Part shown: positions 44,468 through 52,916 of the stretch, piece after piece | Layout of the letters: each line of letters opens with the position of its first letter | Numbering within the stretch: the stretch's first letter is position 1 | Assembly (NCBI GenBank): GCA_016932075.1 | Contig: JAFGDP010000056.1 | Coordinates: 1 to 57,535 of the forward strand | Reading direction: 5' to 3' | Length of the DNA: 57,535 nt | Origin: Chitinispirillaceae bacterium | GTDB taxonomy: Bacteria > Fibrobacterota > Chitinivibrionia > Chitinivibrionales > Chitinispirillaceae | The notes under the pieces: generated by a model | Database searches by the model: none | Told to the model about the DNA's origin: nothing | What the model saw: only the letters and a program-made list of their open reading frames with translations | Position numbers and translations under genes: made by a program

Positions 44468-45634
44468 TTACTGCTTTTTTCTGCTTTTTATTCTGTTCAC
44501 GCGCGGGACGGCCTTGTGCAGATCACCGGATGATTTGCGCTCGATGGCTTTCGCAGGTTCTGCAGTTAATACTTTGGGAACGTACGGATCGATCATGAGC
44601 CGGAGCAATGCCGGATAGTTCATCCGGAACGAAAGCGTGTCACCCACCCGGTACGCGCTCTTGTTACGATCAATATGCACGACGCTGAGGTCACTGCTGG
44701 CACCGACCAGCCTGCAGCTTTCATCGATCGGCGTAAGACCGCGGACATCGGTATCGAGCTGCCCCACGGTGATCAATGCGCGATGGCCGCGTTCCCCGGG
44801 AGAATAGTCGCTGCTCATGTCGCTCGTGTCAAACGGCGCCACATCACCGGTCCCGCACAGCGGCGTCATGCTTTTGTGCTTGAGCTCGGCGATCTCGGTT
44901 TCAAGTATGAACACGTCGTTCCGGAACCCCTCAAGCGTTTTTCCATTGATAAGGTCGGTTCCCAGAAACGCGGCCTCGCCGATGCGGAAATGATTGATCG
45001 CCCGGGGCACGCCCTGAACGCCGAGAAGCGGCAAAATTGCGCTGGTACCGGCGGAGATAAAGGGCAATTCATGCTTGAACTTCAACTCCAGCAGTTCCCG
45101 GTACAGCACCAGCTGCATGAGCTGGTCAACGCTGGGCACTCCTCCTGCCAGGCATCCCAGATTCGCCCCGATACCAAGCACCTCGATGTTCTCGAACGCG
45201 AAGACATGTGTATAAAAGGAAATAAGCGATCCGGGTAAGATCCCTTCCCGCAGGTCTCCCAGTTCAATCATGATGATCACATTATGCTTTTTATTCTGCT
45301 CCGCAGCGGCCTTATTCAGCCGTTCTATGGTGCTTATTTCGCTATTGAGACTGACCGTTGTAAGATGCACGACATCGTCGGCAATCGAATGGTTGGGAAC
45401 CCGTAAATACCAGCGTTCAAGCGCTGGCTGGATCGATTCGACCTGGCGGAAATTTGCAAGACGCGTATCCCCGATCGACTTGATGCCCATTTCCACGATC
45501 GCCTCCAGCATCTCCCGGTTACCGCACAGCACCTTGGTGACAAGCGTCCAGCTCGCACCCCGTCCGGAGATAAGCTCCTCAATCTGCAGCAAATTATGCT
45601 GTAATGCTTCAAGATTAACACAGAGTCTGTTCAT
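44468..45634 (-). CDS. Alanine/ornithine racemase-family PLP enzyme
   Basis: A 388-residue protein with the alanine-racemase-type TIM barrel at the N-terminus. The PLP lysine should be in WTLVTKVLCGN (residue ~34), followed by the expected strands (KSIGDTRLANF, VIIMIELGDLREGI, IGANLGCLAG, ELPFISAGTSAILP, NHFRIGEAAFLG). The C-terminal beta domain is shorter than in Alr. The features fit the ornithine/alanine racemase group (Orr/YhfX-like). A lysine- and arginine-rich tail of about 35 residues is unusual. It starts 2 bp after the GNAT stop, so translation is coupled. Confidence 0.8.
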   Translation of the reverse strand: MNRLCVNLEALQHNLLQIEELISGRGASWTLVTKVLCGNREMLEAIVEMGIKSIGDTRLANFRQVESIQPALERWYLRVPNHSIADDVVHLTTVSLNSEISTIERLNKAAAEQNKKHNVIIMIELGDLREGILPGSLISFYTHVFAFENIEVLGIGANLGCLAGGVPSVDQLMQLVLYRELLELKFKHELPFISAGTSAILPLLGVQGVPRAINHFRIGEAAFLGTDLINGKTLEGFRNDVFILETEIAELKHKSMTPLCGTGDVAPFDTSDMSSDYSPGERGHRALITVGQLDTDVRGLTPIDESCRLVGASSDLSVVHIDRNKSAYRVGDTLSFRMNYPALLRLMIDPYVPKVLTAEPAKAIERKSSGDLHKAVPRVNRIKSRKKQ

Positions 45635-45636
45635 AG

Positions 45637-46158
45637 TTATCGTTCCGGCAGTATGATACGCATATCCAGATACTTTGCTGAAAACCCTTTTCTTTCATAT
45701 ATCCTGCGCGCCGGATTATTCTTTTCAACATGCAGTTTGACGCTTCCGGAGCAGCGGGATAACGCCTTGTCGATCAGAAGATTACCGATCCCTTTCGAGC
45801 GCTCGCTCTTTTTCACCCCGAGAAACAGCAGCAGATTTTCCGGTACATACCCCTTCATGCCGGTGCGCAGCATGACCAGCACGCCGACCAATTTGTTACC
45901 CCTTTCAGCGCATATAATACAGCCCCCCTTGGCCGGTTTTCCCGTGAGAGCGTGTCCCAATCCCCGGAATATATCCTGCGGTTTGTCCTCATATGGCTTC
46001 ATTTCATTATGGAGAAACTCACCTATGCCCTTAAGAGAGGTATAGGAAGGTATCTCGCTTTTTTTCGTTATAATGGCAATATGTACCATATATTGATCAA
46101 AAGACTCTCTCTTCTCCTCGGTCCTCAAAGTATGTGGTCGCGTAAAAGCATTGCTCAC
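45637..46158 (-). CDS. GNAT-family N-acetyltransferase
   Basis: A 173-residue (or about 150, see below) GNAT protein. The acetyl-CoA pocket motif A is LFLGVKKSERSKGIGNLLIDKAL, and the C-terminal part shows VEKNNPARRIYERKGF. It transfers an acetyl group from acetyl-CoA to an amine; the substrate is unknown, and amino-acid or antibiotic acetylation are both possible. The true start may be the ATG at 46089, where the first strand begins (MVHIAIITKK), rather than 46158; no ribosome site decides it. First gene of the racemase/methyltransferase/symporter operon. Confidence 0.8.
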   Translation of the reverse strand: MSNAFTRPHTLRTEEKRESFDQYMVHIAIITKKSEIPSYTSLKGIGEFLHNEMKPYEDKPQDIFRGLGHALTGKPAKGGCIICAERGNKLVGVLVMLRTGMKGYVPENLLLFLGVKKSERSKGIGNLLIDKALSRCSGSVKLHVEKNNPARRIYERKGFSAKYLDMRIILPER

Positions 46159-46478
46159 TTTTCCGCATCTCGTGCCGAAAAATGTCGCAGTAAAAACAAT
46201 AAATACCTGGAAAAAAAGAAGTTATGGAAGGGTACCGCTGAAATTGGCGCAAAACGGCACCATGATAACGAGAATCTGGGTATATTGGCAGCTGCAATGA
46301 TCCATACGTTTTTAAATATACAAAACAATCGGGTAGATGTCACTGATTAATGGATTGTCCGTTGCTGTTCAGCGCAATGATCTTTCTGTTTCTGCCGTGA
46401 TCTAACTATGCCGGCGATAGAAACAGTGAATTATTTTTATTGATCGCTTTTATCACCACCGGGTTTTGGTCCTCTTCC

Positions 46479-47537
46479 ATGATCCTTTTCACCAAATTAC
46501 AGTTTCTCAAACAAGCCGCCATGCTCCGGGTCCTGTATGCCCTGTTGCCGGTCGCGCTCGGGGCCATCTATTTTTTCGGCTGGCGCGTGGCCGTCATTAT
46601 TGCGGTCGCTGCGCTGTGCGGCTTTATCACTGAATGGATCATGGTGTCGCAGAAAAAGGGAAAGGTCACCTATGCCTGCTTCGTAACCGCTTCATTGTAT
46701 GCGCTTTCCCTGCCGCCGACGACCCCGTTCTGGATCGTAGCGGTCGGTGCGATAATCGGCATCCTGTTCGGCAAAGAGGCTTTCGGCGGATTCGGTAAAA
46801 ACATCTTTAATCCCGCAATTGTGGGTCGTGCCTTTGTCTATGTGGCGTTCCCCATAGAACTGACCAGCTCCTTTGTTCCGGTTTTCAAGGGATTTCCAGG
46901 CGGGTTCGCGCACTGGAGTTTCAATACGCTGAGCACCCTGCCGTCTGACCTGGCCGCAGCAGGTGCGGGCGTTGCTGACGCGGTCTCCTCCGCGACCCCC
47001 ATGCTCGCTCACCGGGACATGGGCTTTACTGCAGATCTTCTCCAGTTGTTTCTGGGCTCGATAGGCGCTGTTTTTTCCCACGACAACCGAACCGTATTCC
47101 TTGCCGCAGGATCGGCAGGCGAAGTATCGGCCCTGCTTATTATAATAGGTTCGGCGTACCTGCTCATAACAAAAACCGCGAACTGGCGGCTCATGCTCTC
47201 CCCGCTTATCGGCGCGGCGGCAATGAACCTGTTGCTCCGCTATGTTCTGGGCATTGAGGCAATGCCCGGACTTGCCTTTTCGCTGTTCTCAGGCGCACTG
47301 CTTTACAGCGCGGTGTTCATGGTGACCGAACCTGTAAGCGCCCCCAAGATACCCCGTTCCCAGTGGATCTACGGCATTTTTATCGGCGCAATGATCGTGT
47401 TCCTGCGTTACAAATCAATCTTTGCCGGTGCTGTCGGATTTGCCATTCTTCTGGGCAACATACTGTCCCCATCGCTTGACCTCTGGATCAAGCGGATACG
47501 CGCATCGCGCACCGCCCTAAAAAAGGCGGCCGTATGA
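46479..47537 (+). CDS. nqrB: NqrB/RnfD-type subunit of the Na+-pumping quinone reductase
   Basis: About 352 residues from the ATG at 46479, where the family similarity begins; a TTG 39 bases upstream is the alternative. Some ten membrane helices. Conserved blocks: SLPPTTPFW, IGILFGKEAFGGFGKNIFNPAIVGRAF, and GSAGEVSALLIIIGS. The covalent FMN site is DAVSSATP, with Thr in the expected place but SSAT instead of the usual S/TGAT. It is closer in length to RnfD (about 350) than to NqrB (about 410), yet it heads an operon that ends in NqrF. It carries electrons and probably sodium in the membrane. Confidence 0.85.
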   Translation: MILFTKLQFLKQAAMLRVLYALLPVALGAIYFFGWRVAVIIAVAALCGFITEWIMVSQKKGKVTYACFVTASLYALSLPPTTPFWIVAVGAIIGILFGKEAFGGFGKNIFNPAIVGRAFVYVAFPIELTSSFVPVFKGFPGGFAHWSFNTLSTLPSDLAAAGAGVADAVSSATPMLAHRDMGFTADLLQLFLGSIGAVFSHDNRTVFLAAGSAGEVSALLIIIGSAYLLITKTANWRLMLSPLIGAAAMNLLLRYVLGIEAMPGLAFSLFSGALLYSAVFMVTEPVSAPKIPRSQWIYGIFIGAMIVFLRYKSIFAGAVGFAILLGNILSPSLDLWIKRIRASRTALKKAAV

Positions 47538-48214
47538 ACAAGAAATCACCCCTGTATGTCATAGGTTTCATGGTGGTGATCAGCATTGTCTTCGGCGCGG
47601 CCATTGCAGCCGTTTATAACCTGACCGCCGACATCACACGGCAGAACGAGGTGTTGAACCGCAACCGGACCATTGCGAGCGCGTTTGACCTCGAAGCGGC
47701 ACCTTCGGCATCGGCGTTTGAGGCTGCGGTTAACGAAAATATCAATCACACAACCATTGAAGGTGACAAACGTCAATGGGAGCTGTTCATCCGCAAGGAG
47801 GCGCCGCACGATGTGGGATTCCTGTTCAAGGGAATAGGGTTCTGGGATGTGATAGCCGGTATCTGCGTGCTTTCGCCCGACCTCTCGCACATTAATAACA
47901 TCCGGTTCATGGAGCAGCATGAAACCCCCGGGCTCGGCGCGCGTATCGAGGAGCCGTGGTTCTATCAGCAGTTTTCAGGAAAGGCTATCGCGTGGGACAA
48001 GGAAACGGACCGCCGCATCGTTATTGGCCCTGGCCCCAGCGACCAGCCGAACAGGGTCGACGCGATCACCGGCGCGACCCAGACCTCCCTGGCGCTCATG
48101 AAAATGCTGAACCGCGACCTTGACGCTTTCAGGAAAGCCTATCAGGGCCAGACGCGCATGGCCGCTGTCATGCATCCGGCGGAGACAAAAGCAGGAGAAA
48201 CCGTATGGCCATGA
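47534..48214 (+). CDS. nqrC: NqrC, flavin-bearing subunit
   Basis: A 226-residue protein with one N-terminal membrane helix (residues ~7-30) and an extracytoplasmic FMN-binding domain. The flavin-carrying Thr is Thr182 in DAITGATQTS, and GLGARIEEPWF and the FSGK block are also as in NqrC/RnfG. FMN is attached to this Thr by an ApbE-type enzyme, which is not in the window. The gene overlaps nqrB by 4 bp (ATGA), and nqrD overlaps its own end by 10 bp. Confidence 0.92.
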   Translation: MNKKSPLYVIGFMVVISIVFGAAIAAVYNLTADITRQNEVLNRNRTIASAFDLEAAPSASAFEAAVNENINHTTIEGDKRQWELFIRKEAPHDVGFLFKGIGFWDVIAGICVLSPDLSHINNIRFMEQHETPGLGARIEEPWFYQQFSGKAIAWDKETDRRIVIGPGPSDQPNRVDAITGATQTSLALMKMLNRDLDAFRKAYQGQTRMAAVMHPAETKAGETVWP

Positions 48215-48822
48215 AGCCGAAACAGGTCGCGATCGACGCCCTGTGGAAGCAGAACCCGATCTTCCTGCAGGTGCTCGGCATCTGCTCTACCCTCGCGGTC
48301 ACCAATCTGATGGCCAATACGTTGCTCATGTGCTTCGGCCTGATCTTCACCACCACGCTTTCAAGCTTCTTCGTATCGGTCCTGCGCAACTACATACCGC
48401 AGCGCATCCGCATGATCGTGCAGGTGCTGATCATCGCCGTGTTCGTCATGATCGTGGACATCATCATCCGCGCGTTTACCCCTGACATTCACCGGTTCAT
48501 CGGCCCGTACGTGGGCCTCATCATCACGAACTGCATTGTCATGGGCAGGCTGGAGGCATTCGCGAGCCAGAACCGGCCCCTGCTCGCGACCTGGGACGGC
48601 GCCATGCAGGGCGTGGGCTACTCGCTCGTGCTTATCGTGATCGCGCTGGTGCGCGAACCGCTCGGGTTCGGCACGCTCATGGGATACAAACTGCCCGCGC
48701 TCGATCTCTGGTGGCACCAGTGGACCATCATGGTCATGGCGCCGGGCGCGTTTTTCATGCTGGCAATCCTGACCTGGTGGGCGCGGGCACACCTTGCAGT
48801 TCCGACCAAGGGAAAGGTTTAA
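48205..48822 (+). CDS. nqrD: NqrD, membrane subunit
   Basis: A 205-residue protein with six membrane helices of the NqrD/RnfE type: NPIFLQVLGICSTLAVTN at residues ~14-31, VGLIITNCIVMGRLEAFA near 105, and LVREPLGFGTL near 155. The conserved cysteines in these helices (GICSTLAV and TNCIVMGR) belong to the intramembrane iron site shared with NqrE. It overlaps nqrC by 10 bp. Confidence 0.92.
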   Translation: MAMKPKQVAIDALWKQNPIFLQVLGICSTLAVTNLMANTLLMCFGLIFTTTLSSFFVSVLRNYIPQRIRMIVQVLIIAVFVMIVDIIIRAFTPDIHRFIGPYVGLIITNCIVMGRLEAFASQNRPLLATWDGAMQGVGYSLVLIVIALVREPLGFGTLMGYKLPALDLWWHQWTIMVMAPGAFFMLAILTWWARAHLAVPTKGKV

Positions 48823-48834
48823 AAAGGCAATATC

Positions 48835-49437
48835 ATGGAACAGCATGCAGCAGGCATCGGCGCTCTTGTCCTGATCTTCGTGTCAGCAGCCTTTACCGAT
48901 AATATCCTGCTCACGCGGTTTCTGGGCATGTGCTCATGCCTCGGTGTCTCGAAAAAGGTGGACACGTCCATCGGGCTCGGGCTGGCCGTTATCTTCGTTA
49001 CCGCTTCCACCGCGGCAATCAACTACCTGGTATATAAATATCTGCTGCTGCCGTTTGACCTCGAATATCTTCGGCTCCTTACCTTTATCGTGGTCATTGC
49101 CGCGTTCGTGCAGCTCGTCGAAATGATCATTGAACGGTTTTCACAGCGCCTCTACTATACGCTCGGCATTTTCCTTCCCCTCATCACGGTCAACTGCGCC
49201 ATCCTCGGCATCAGCCTGTTCATGCTTACCAAACCGTACGGATTCCTCCAAACCTTCACATACGGCGCCGGGGGCGGATTCGGCTGGTTTATCGCCATTA
49301 CCCTGATCGGCGGCATACGGGAAAAAATCAATGAGAGCGGCCTGCCCAAGGGGCTTGAAGGACCCGGCATCACGCTCATCATCATCGGCATCATGTCGCT
49401 CGCCTTTATCGGCTTTTCTGGAATGGTGAAGATCTGA
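48835..49437 (+). CDS. nqrE: NqrE, membrane subunit
   Basis: A 200-residue, six-helix protein, the inverted-topology partner of NqrD (RnfA type). Conserved blocks: AAFTDNILLTRFLGMCSCLGVS (residues ~19-40, with the iron-binding Cys) and TVNCAILGISLFM (near 120). It begins 12 bp after nqrD and ends one base before nqrF. Confidence 0.92.
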   Translation: MEQHAAGIGALVLIFVSAAFTDNILLTRFLGMCSCLGVSKKVDTSIGLGLAVIFVTASTAAINYLVYKYLLLPFDLEYLRLLTFIVVIAAFVQLVEMIIERFSQRLYYTLGIFLPLITVNCAILGISLFMLTKPYGFLQTFTYGAGGGFGWFIAITLIGGIREKINESGLPKGLEGPGITLIIIGIMSLAFIGFSGMVKI

Positions 49438-49438
49438 T

Positions 49439-50554
49439 ATGGACGCAACCATGCTGCAGTCGCTTCTGGTCTCGATCGCGTTTCTCGCGTCTCTCGGACT
49501 GGTCCTGGCAGCGCTCCTCGTTCTTGCGGAAAAGAAGATTCTCAATTACGGGCCCTGCGACATCGACATCAACGCGGGCGAAAAAAAACTCACGGTACAG
49601 GGCGGCTCATCGCTTTTAAGCTCGCTTGCCGAGAACGACCTTTTCATCCCGTCCGCCTGCGGCGGCCGCGGCAGCTGCGCCTACTGCAAAGTCAAGGTAC
49701 TCGAGGGCGGCGGCGTCATCGGCCCGGTGGAGGAGCCGTATCTCTCCCCTGCCGAACGAAAGGACCACGTGCGGCTTTCCTGCCAGGTCAAGGTCCGCAC
49801 GCCTATAAAGATCGAGGTGCCCCGCGAGCTGTTTTCGGTCAAACGGTTCAAGGGCGTGCTCGAACGGAAACGGTCCCTGACCCACGACATCCTGGAGCTG
49901 CGCATAAGGCTCTCGGCCCCCCCCGCCATCGATTTCATCGCCGGGCAGTACGTGCAGCTCGAGTCGGCAGAGTACCGAGGCCGTGAATCGGTCATGCGCG
50001 CCTATTCCATCTCATCGCTGCCTTCTGAAAAAACGCACATCGAGCTCGTCATCCGCAAAGTCCCGGACGGCATCTGCACCACCTGGATATTCGAGCTGCT
50101 CAAGGAAGGACAGCGCGTGGAATTTTCAGGCCCGTACGGTGAATTTCACCTGTCAGATACTCAGGCCCCAATCATCTTCATCGCCGGCGGCAGCGGCATG
50201 GCGCCTATCTACGGCATGCTTCGCCATATGCGCGAGACCGGAAACACGCGCACCGCCGTCTACTACTTCGGCGCCCGGCAGCAGAACGACCTGTTCTACC
50301 TTGATGAGCTGCGAACGCTTGAAAAAGAGCTGCCCTCGTTCTCCTTTACCCCGGTGCTGTCAAAAGAGCCCGATGATTCCGGCTGGAACGGCGAGCGCGG
50401 TCTGGTCACCCAGATGGTGCAGAAATATGTCCCGGACACCTCAAAGCACGAAGCATACCTGTGCGGTTCGCCGGGCATGATCGACGCTTCAGTAAAGGTC
50501 CTTGCCGACAATGGAATGCCGACAGAAAATATCTTTTATGACAAATTCTCCTGA
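49439..50554 (+). CDS. nqrF: NqrF, NADH-oxidising subunit
   Basis: A 371-residue protein with an N-terminal membrane helix (~8-30) and a plant-type 2Fe-2S domain with Cys74, Cys80, Cys83 and Cys115. A ferredoxin-NADP reductase module follows, with an FAD motif RAYSISS (~190) and the NAD-binding FIAGGSGMAPIYGML (~245). It oxidises NADH and passes electrons to the membrane subunits. This gene, and the lack of rnfB/rnfC, mark the cluster as Nqr, not Rnf. The canonical first gene, nqrA, is missing upstream. Confidence 0.93.
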   Translation: MDATMLQSLLVSIAFLASLGLVLAALLVLAEKKILNYGPCDIDINAGEKKLTVQGGSSLLSSLAENDLFIPSACGGRGSCAYCKVKVLEGGGVIGPVEEPYLSPAERKDHVRLSCQVKVRTPIKIEVPRELFSVKRFKGVLERKRSLTHDILELRIRLSAPPAIDFIAGQYVQLESAEYRGRESVMRAYSISSLPSEKTHIELVIRKVPDGICTTWIFELLKEGQRVEFSGPYGEFHLSDTQAPIIFIAGGSGMAPIYGMLRHMRETGNTRTAVYYFGARQQNDLFYLDELRTLEKELPSFSFTPVLSKEPDDSGWNGERGLVTQMVQKYVPDTSKHEAYLCGSPGMIDASVKVLADNGMPTENIFYDKFS

Positions 50555-50557
50555 TGG

Positions 50558-51019
50558 ATGGACAGCATGAAACAGTCGCCCAAAGAAAGTCCGAAAAACT
50601 TCGAAGCCTCAAAATTCTCCGGTGACGGATTCCTGGGCAGCGATCAGCGGCCAGTGGATGAAATCATTGCCCACGATGCCCGCACCCTTGATCAGGCCGG
50701 TATACCGCTCGCCCAACTCGCCGCCGCGCTCGAAACAGCATACCTTGCCAGCCGCGACGCACTCGGCGCTCCGGCTGAAACAGCGCCGGAAGTTATTGGT
50801 GAGTTCGAGGAGTCCCGCGGCCGCCTGCCCTGTCCGTTTCGCGGGTGCGGCGTTTTTGAAAAAGGCGAAGCCGTACTAACTGACCGCAGGACAAATGACA
50901 CTCTTATCATCACCGCCCTCGGCATACACCTTATTAAAAAACATGGGTTTTTTCAGGGTAGTGGCTCCAGATACCGGATTGATCCTTTAAAAGCAGCTAA
51001 AATACTCAGGATCATTTAA
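50558..51019 (+). CDS. Hypothetical protein, probably co-transcribed with nqr
   Basis: A 153-residue soluble protein starting 3 bases after the nqrF stop. The middle has CPFRGCGVFEKGEAVLTDRRT (residues ~90-112), with two cysteines but no full metal site. The C-terminus (ITALGIHLIKKHGFFQGSGSRYRIDPLKAAKIL) looks like a small helix-hairpin fold. I recognise no family. Its tight spacing suggests a link to the quinone reductase, for example in assembly or cofactor handling; that is only inferred from position. Confidence 0.6.
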   Translation: MDSMKQSPKESPKNFEASKFSGDGFLGSDQRPVDEIIAHDARTLDQAGIPLAQLAAALETAYLASRDALGAPAETAPEVIGEFEESRGRLPCPFRGCGVFEKGEAVLTDRRTNDTLIITALGIHLIKKHGFFQGSGSRYRIDPLKAAKILRII

Positions 51020-51363
51020 TGAGTACCTGTTTTGATTGTCATACCGGCGCAGGCCGGTATCCAGCTTGTCTTGGGCTTGGCCGGTTCTAATAAAAATTTG
51101 GGCGCCCCGCTCCCGTTGGTCGCGGCGGTTCTCCCTACGGCTCTCGCATTCGCGAGCCGGTATTTGCAGCCCTGCGGCATCTGCCTGGGTCTGCAAACAT
51201 TCACGCTTCCCATCCGGCTGCGCGCCCTTCGGGCCGCCTTTGGCGGTGGTCTTCGCACATCCTGTGCTTCGGCTGGCGGCATCACTGCCGTTCATGCCGC
51301 CACCTCCGGTCCAACCTGGCGCAAAAACACTTTTAATGTATCATTGCTATCGCCGGGAATATT
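51020..51363. other. Intergenic repeat block, no gene
   Basis: These 344 bases carry open frames on both strands, but they read as repeat translations (VIPAQAGIQ, LDTGLRRYD), not as genes. The block starts with a REP-type palindrome (51041-51060) and continues with GC-rich sequence to about 51320. Its 3' edge meets the end of the propeller gene. Confidence 0.6.
51041..51060. repeat. REP-type palindrome (GTCATaccGGC...GCCggtat)
   Basis: ATACCGGC, four bases and GCCGGTAT form a perfect 8-bp stem inside GTCATACCGGCGCAGGCCGG, closely like the GTCATTCCGGCG...AATCCAG repeats spread through many genomes. It follows the nqr operon at about 20 bp. Confidence 0.65.
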
Positions 51364-52572
51364 CTATTGCTGGACAGATCCTACAGCAAACACTTTTGCT
51401 GTTTTCACCCCCTCCTTCTCAACAACAAGGTGATACAATCCTGGAGAAAGATCAGAAGTAGTGATAGAGAACAATACTGGCACGTTTTGCCGGGATAATG
51501 ACGATATTCTTTTCCCTGAAACCGAATAAACCGATACCCTTGATCCTTGCAGCGCATGAGGCAAACAAACGTGTATCATGTTGTTGGCATATTTAAATGA
51601 TATGTCGTGATGATTGAGATGGTACAGGGCACTTCTTGAAACTGTTCCGGTTTCCGCGGGAGAAGTGATAATGGTGCCTGAATCGCCGACAGCAACGTAC
51701 TGTGTGCCGGTAAAGGTTACGCAGCGGAGATTGCGGGTAGTGCCTGAGGTTTGTTGGGTCCAAGTTTCTGCGTCAGGCGAGGTGAGGATGGTGCCTTGGT
51801 CGCCAATAGTAATGCTTTTCTGATCAGTCGCAAAAATAAAATTTAATGCAAGGGAAGTACCTACTACGGGAATGTTTGTTTGCCAAGATCCATTGCCCGT
51901 GGAGGTAATTATCCTACCAGACCCGCTTACCCCAACAGAACCAACAGCAATTACTTTTCTACCAGTCCAATTAATATGGTTAAACAATGAACTAGATAGA
52001 AATATTTCTCTGGTCCAAATGCGACCATCTATTGACGAAAGAATAGCTCCGCCCCATACTGCGGTATAAAATTTATTTCCAGTCCAACATAATCCCAAAC
52101 AGTTGCCATTAGATGCTGTTAGCGGTGTTTTATCCCAGTCTACGCCATTTCCCGAGGACAGCATTATTGTATCAGCTACCTTTTCAGCGGTTATCAGCAA
52201 GTAGGCTACGCCTTCAATAAAGGCAACATAGGTAATGTTTATTGAATTCTGAATACTCTGATTTGCCCAGTTTATAGCATTTGTTGAACTGATTATTGCC
52301 CCCAAATCCCCTACTGCCATCAATTTCTCCCCAGTCCAAGCAATTGACGCAAGGTCCTTGTTCGTACCTGAAGAACAGGCTTCCCAGGTCTCACCATTTT
52401 CCGAAGTAAGAATAATTCCTGAATCCCCAACCGCCACCAGCCTCTCCCCTGTCCATACAATCGATCGTAAGCTTAAAGTTGTCCCTGATTCCCTGGCTGT
52501 CCACTGTGTCTGTCCAAAAACCATTACGATTATGCAAAAGCACACGATCAATCCTGCTTGGATCCGTATCAT
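51364..52572 (-). CDS. Secreted YCF48/BNR-like propeller protein with sorting tail
   Basis: A 402-residue protein with a signal peptide (about 20 residues, ending GQTQ). Repeats of 40-45 residues follow: W(T)ARESGTT...LRSIVWTGERLVAVGDSGIILTS and variants, four clear and two or three weaker. This is the pattern of YCF48/photosystem-stability-like beta-propellers. The last 85 residues are a type IX-like sorting domain (VSVYSVSGKRIS, SPGLYHLVVEKEGVKTAKVF). It is thus predicted to be exported and held at or released from the surface. Its ligand is unknown. Confidence 0.8.
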   Translation of the reverse strand: MIRIQAGLIVCFCIIVMVFGQTQWTARESGTTLSLRSIVWTGERLVAVGDSGIILTSENGETWEACSSGTNKDLASIAWTGEKLMAVGDLGAIISSTNAINWANQSIQNSINITYVAFIEGVAYLLITAEKVADTIMLSSGNGVDWDKTPLTASNGNCLGLCWTGNKFYTAVWGGAILSSIDGRIWTREIFLSSSLFNHINWTGRKVIAVGSVGVSGSGRIITSTGNGSWQTNIPVVGTSLALNFIFATDQKSITIGDQGTILTSPDAETWTQQTSGTTRNLRCVTFTGTQYVAVGDSGTIITSPAETGTVSRSALYHLNHHDISFKYANNMIHVCLPHALQGSRVSVYSVSGKRISSLSRQNVPVLFSITTSDLSPGLYHLVVEKEGVKTAKVFAVGSVQQ

Positions 52573-52619
52573 GAAATCCCCATTGTACTGTTCATTAAAG
52601 CCGGAATACTGTCTCTTAT

Positions 52620-52648
52620 AACATACCTAACTTTGCTTACAGCATCAA
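52620..52648 (-). promoter_or_regulatory. Probable promoter of the propeller gene
   Basis: On the minus strand TTGATG (52648-52643), 17 bp and TATGTT (52625-52620) lie about 48 bases before the start codon, directly after the terminator of the preceding operon. Confidence 0.4.
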
Positions 52649-52651
52649 CAT

Positions 52652-52690
52652 AAAAAAGCAAGTACCGTTCCCCCAAAGAAAACGGTACTT
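52652..52690 (-). terminator. Rho-independent terminator of the sigma/HPF operon
   Basis: Read on the minus strand, AAGTACCGTT and AACGGTACTT form a perfect 10-bp stem with an 11-base loop, followed by GCTTTTTTA. It lies just after the mini-DnaJ gene. Confidence 0.85.
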
Positions 52691-52724
52691 TTATCGTACG
52701 AATGACAGTAGAGGTCGAACCTGG

Positions 52725-52916
52725 TTAATGCAGCATCACCCTGAACCTGACTGTCAGATACATGTTTCGTATGCCAATACGGTCCAGTGAAATCACCACC
52801 GTGTGGTTGTCTCGAAGCCCTGCCGGATAATCCACGATCACCGGAAATTCACCGCTGATCCTTCCTTCACCCGCGCAGCGCCAGCAATCACTCTTTCCAT
52901 TCAAAGCCGCCGTCAC
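52725..52916 (-). CDS. Tiny DnaJ C-terminal-like protein
   Basis: A 63-residue frame starting with GTG (a later TTG is possible) inside the end of the sigma/HPF gene (29-bp overlap). It has one CxxCxGxG-like motif (CWRCAGEGRI) followed by PVIVDYPAGLRDNHTVVISLDRIG and MYLTVRFRV. This is the order at the end of the zinc domain and the start of the first substrate-binding domain of DnaJ (CxxCxGxG, IPAGVxDGxxIxL, GDLxVxxxV). No J-domain is present. It may be a small chaperone adaptor made by translational coupling, or the relic of a longer gene. Confidence 0.55.
   Translation of the reverse strand: MTAALNGKSDCWRCAGEGRISGEFPVIVDYPAGLRDNHTVVISLDRIGIRNMYLTVRFRVMLH

Noticed and set aside
48361..48846. 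161-codon frame antisense to nqrD
   Set aside because: His/Asp-rich shadow of a GC-rich membrane gene.
51032..51461. Two overlapping plus-strand frames after the nqr operon
   Set aside because: They translate a REP-type repeat and the end of the propeller gene; no ribosome site.
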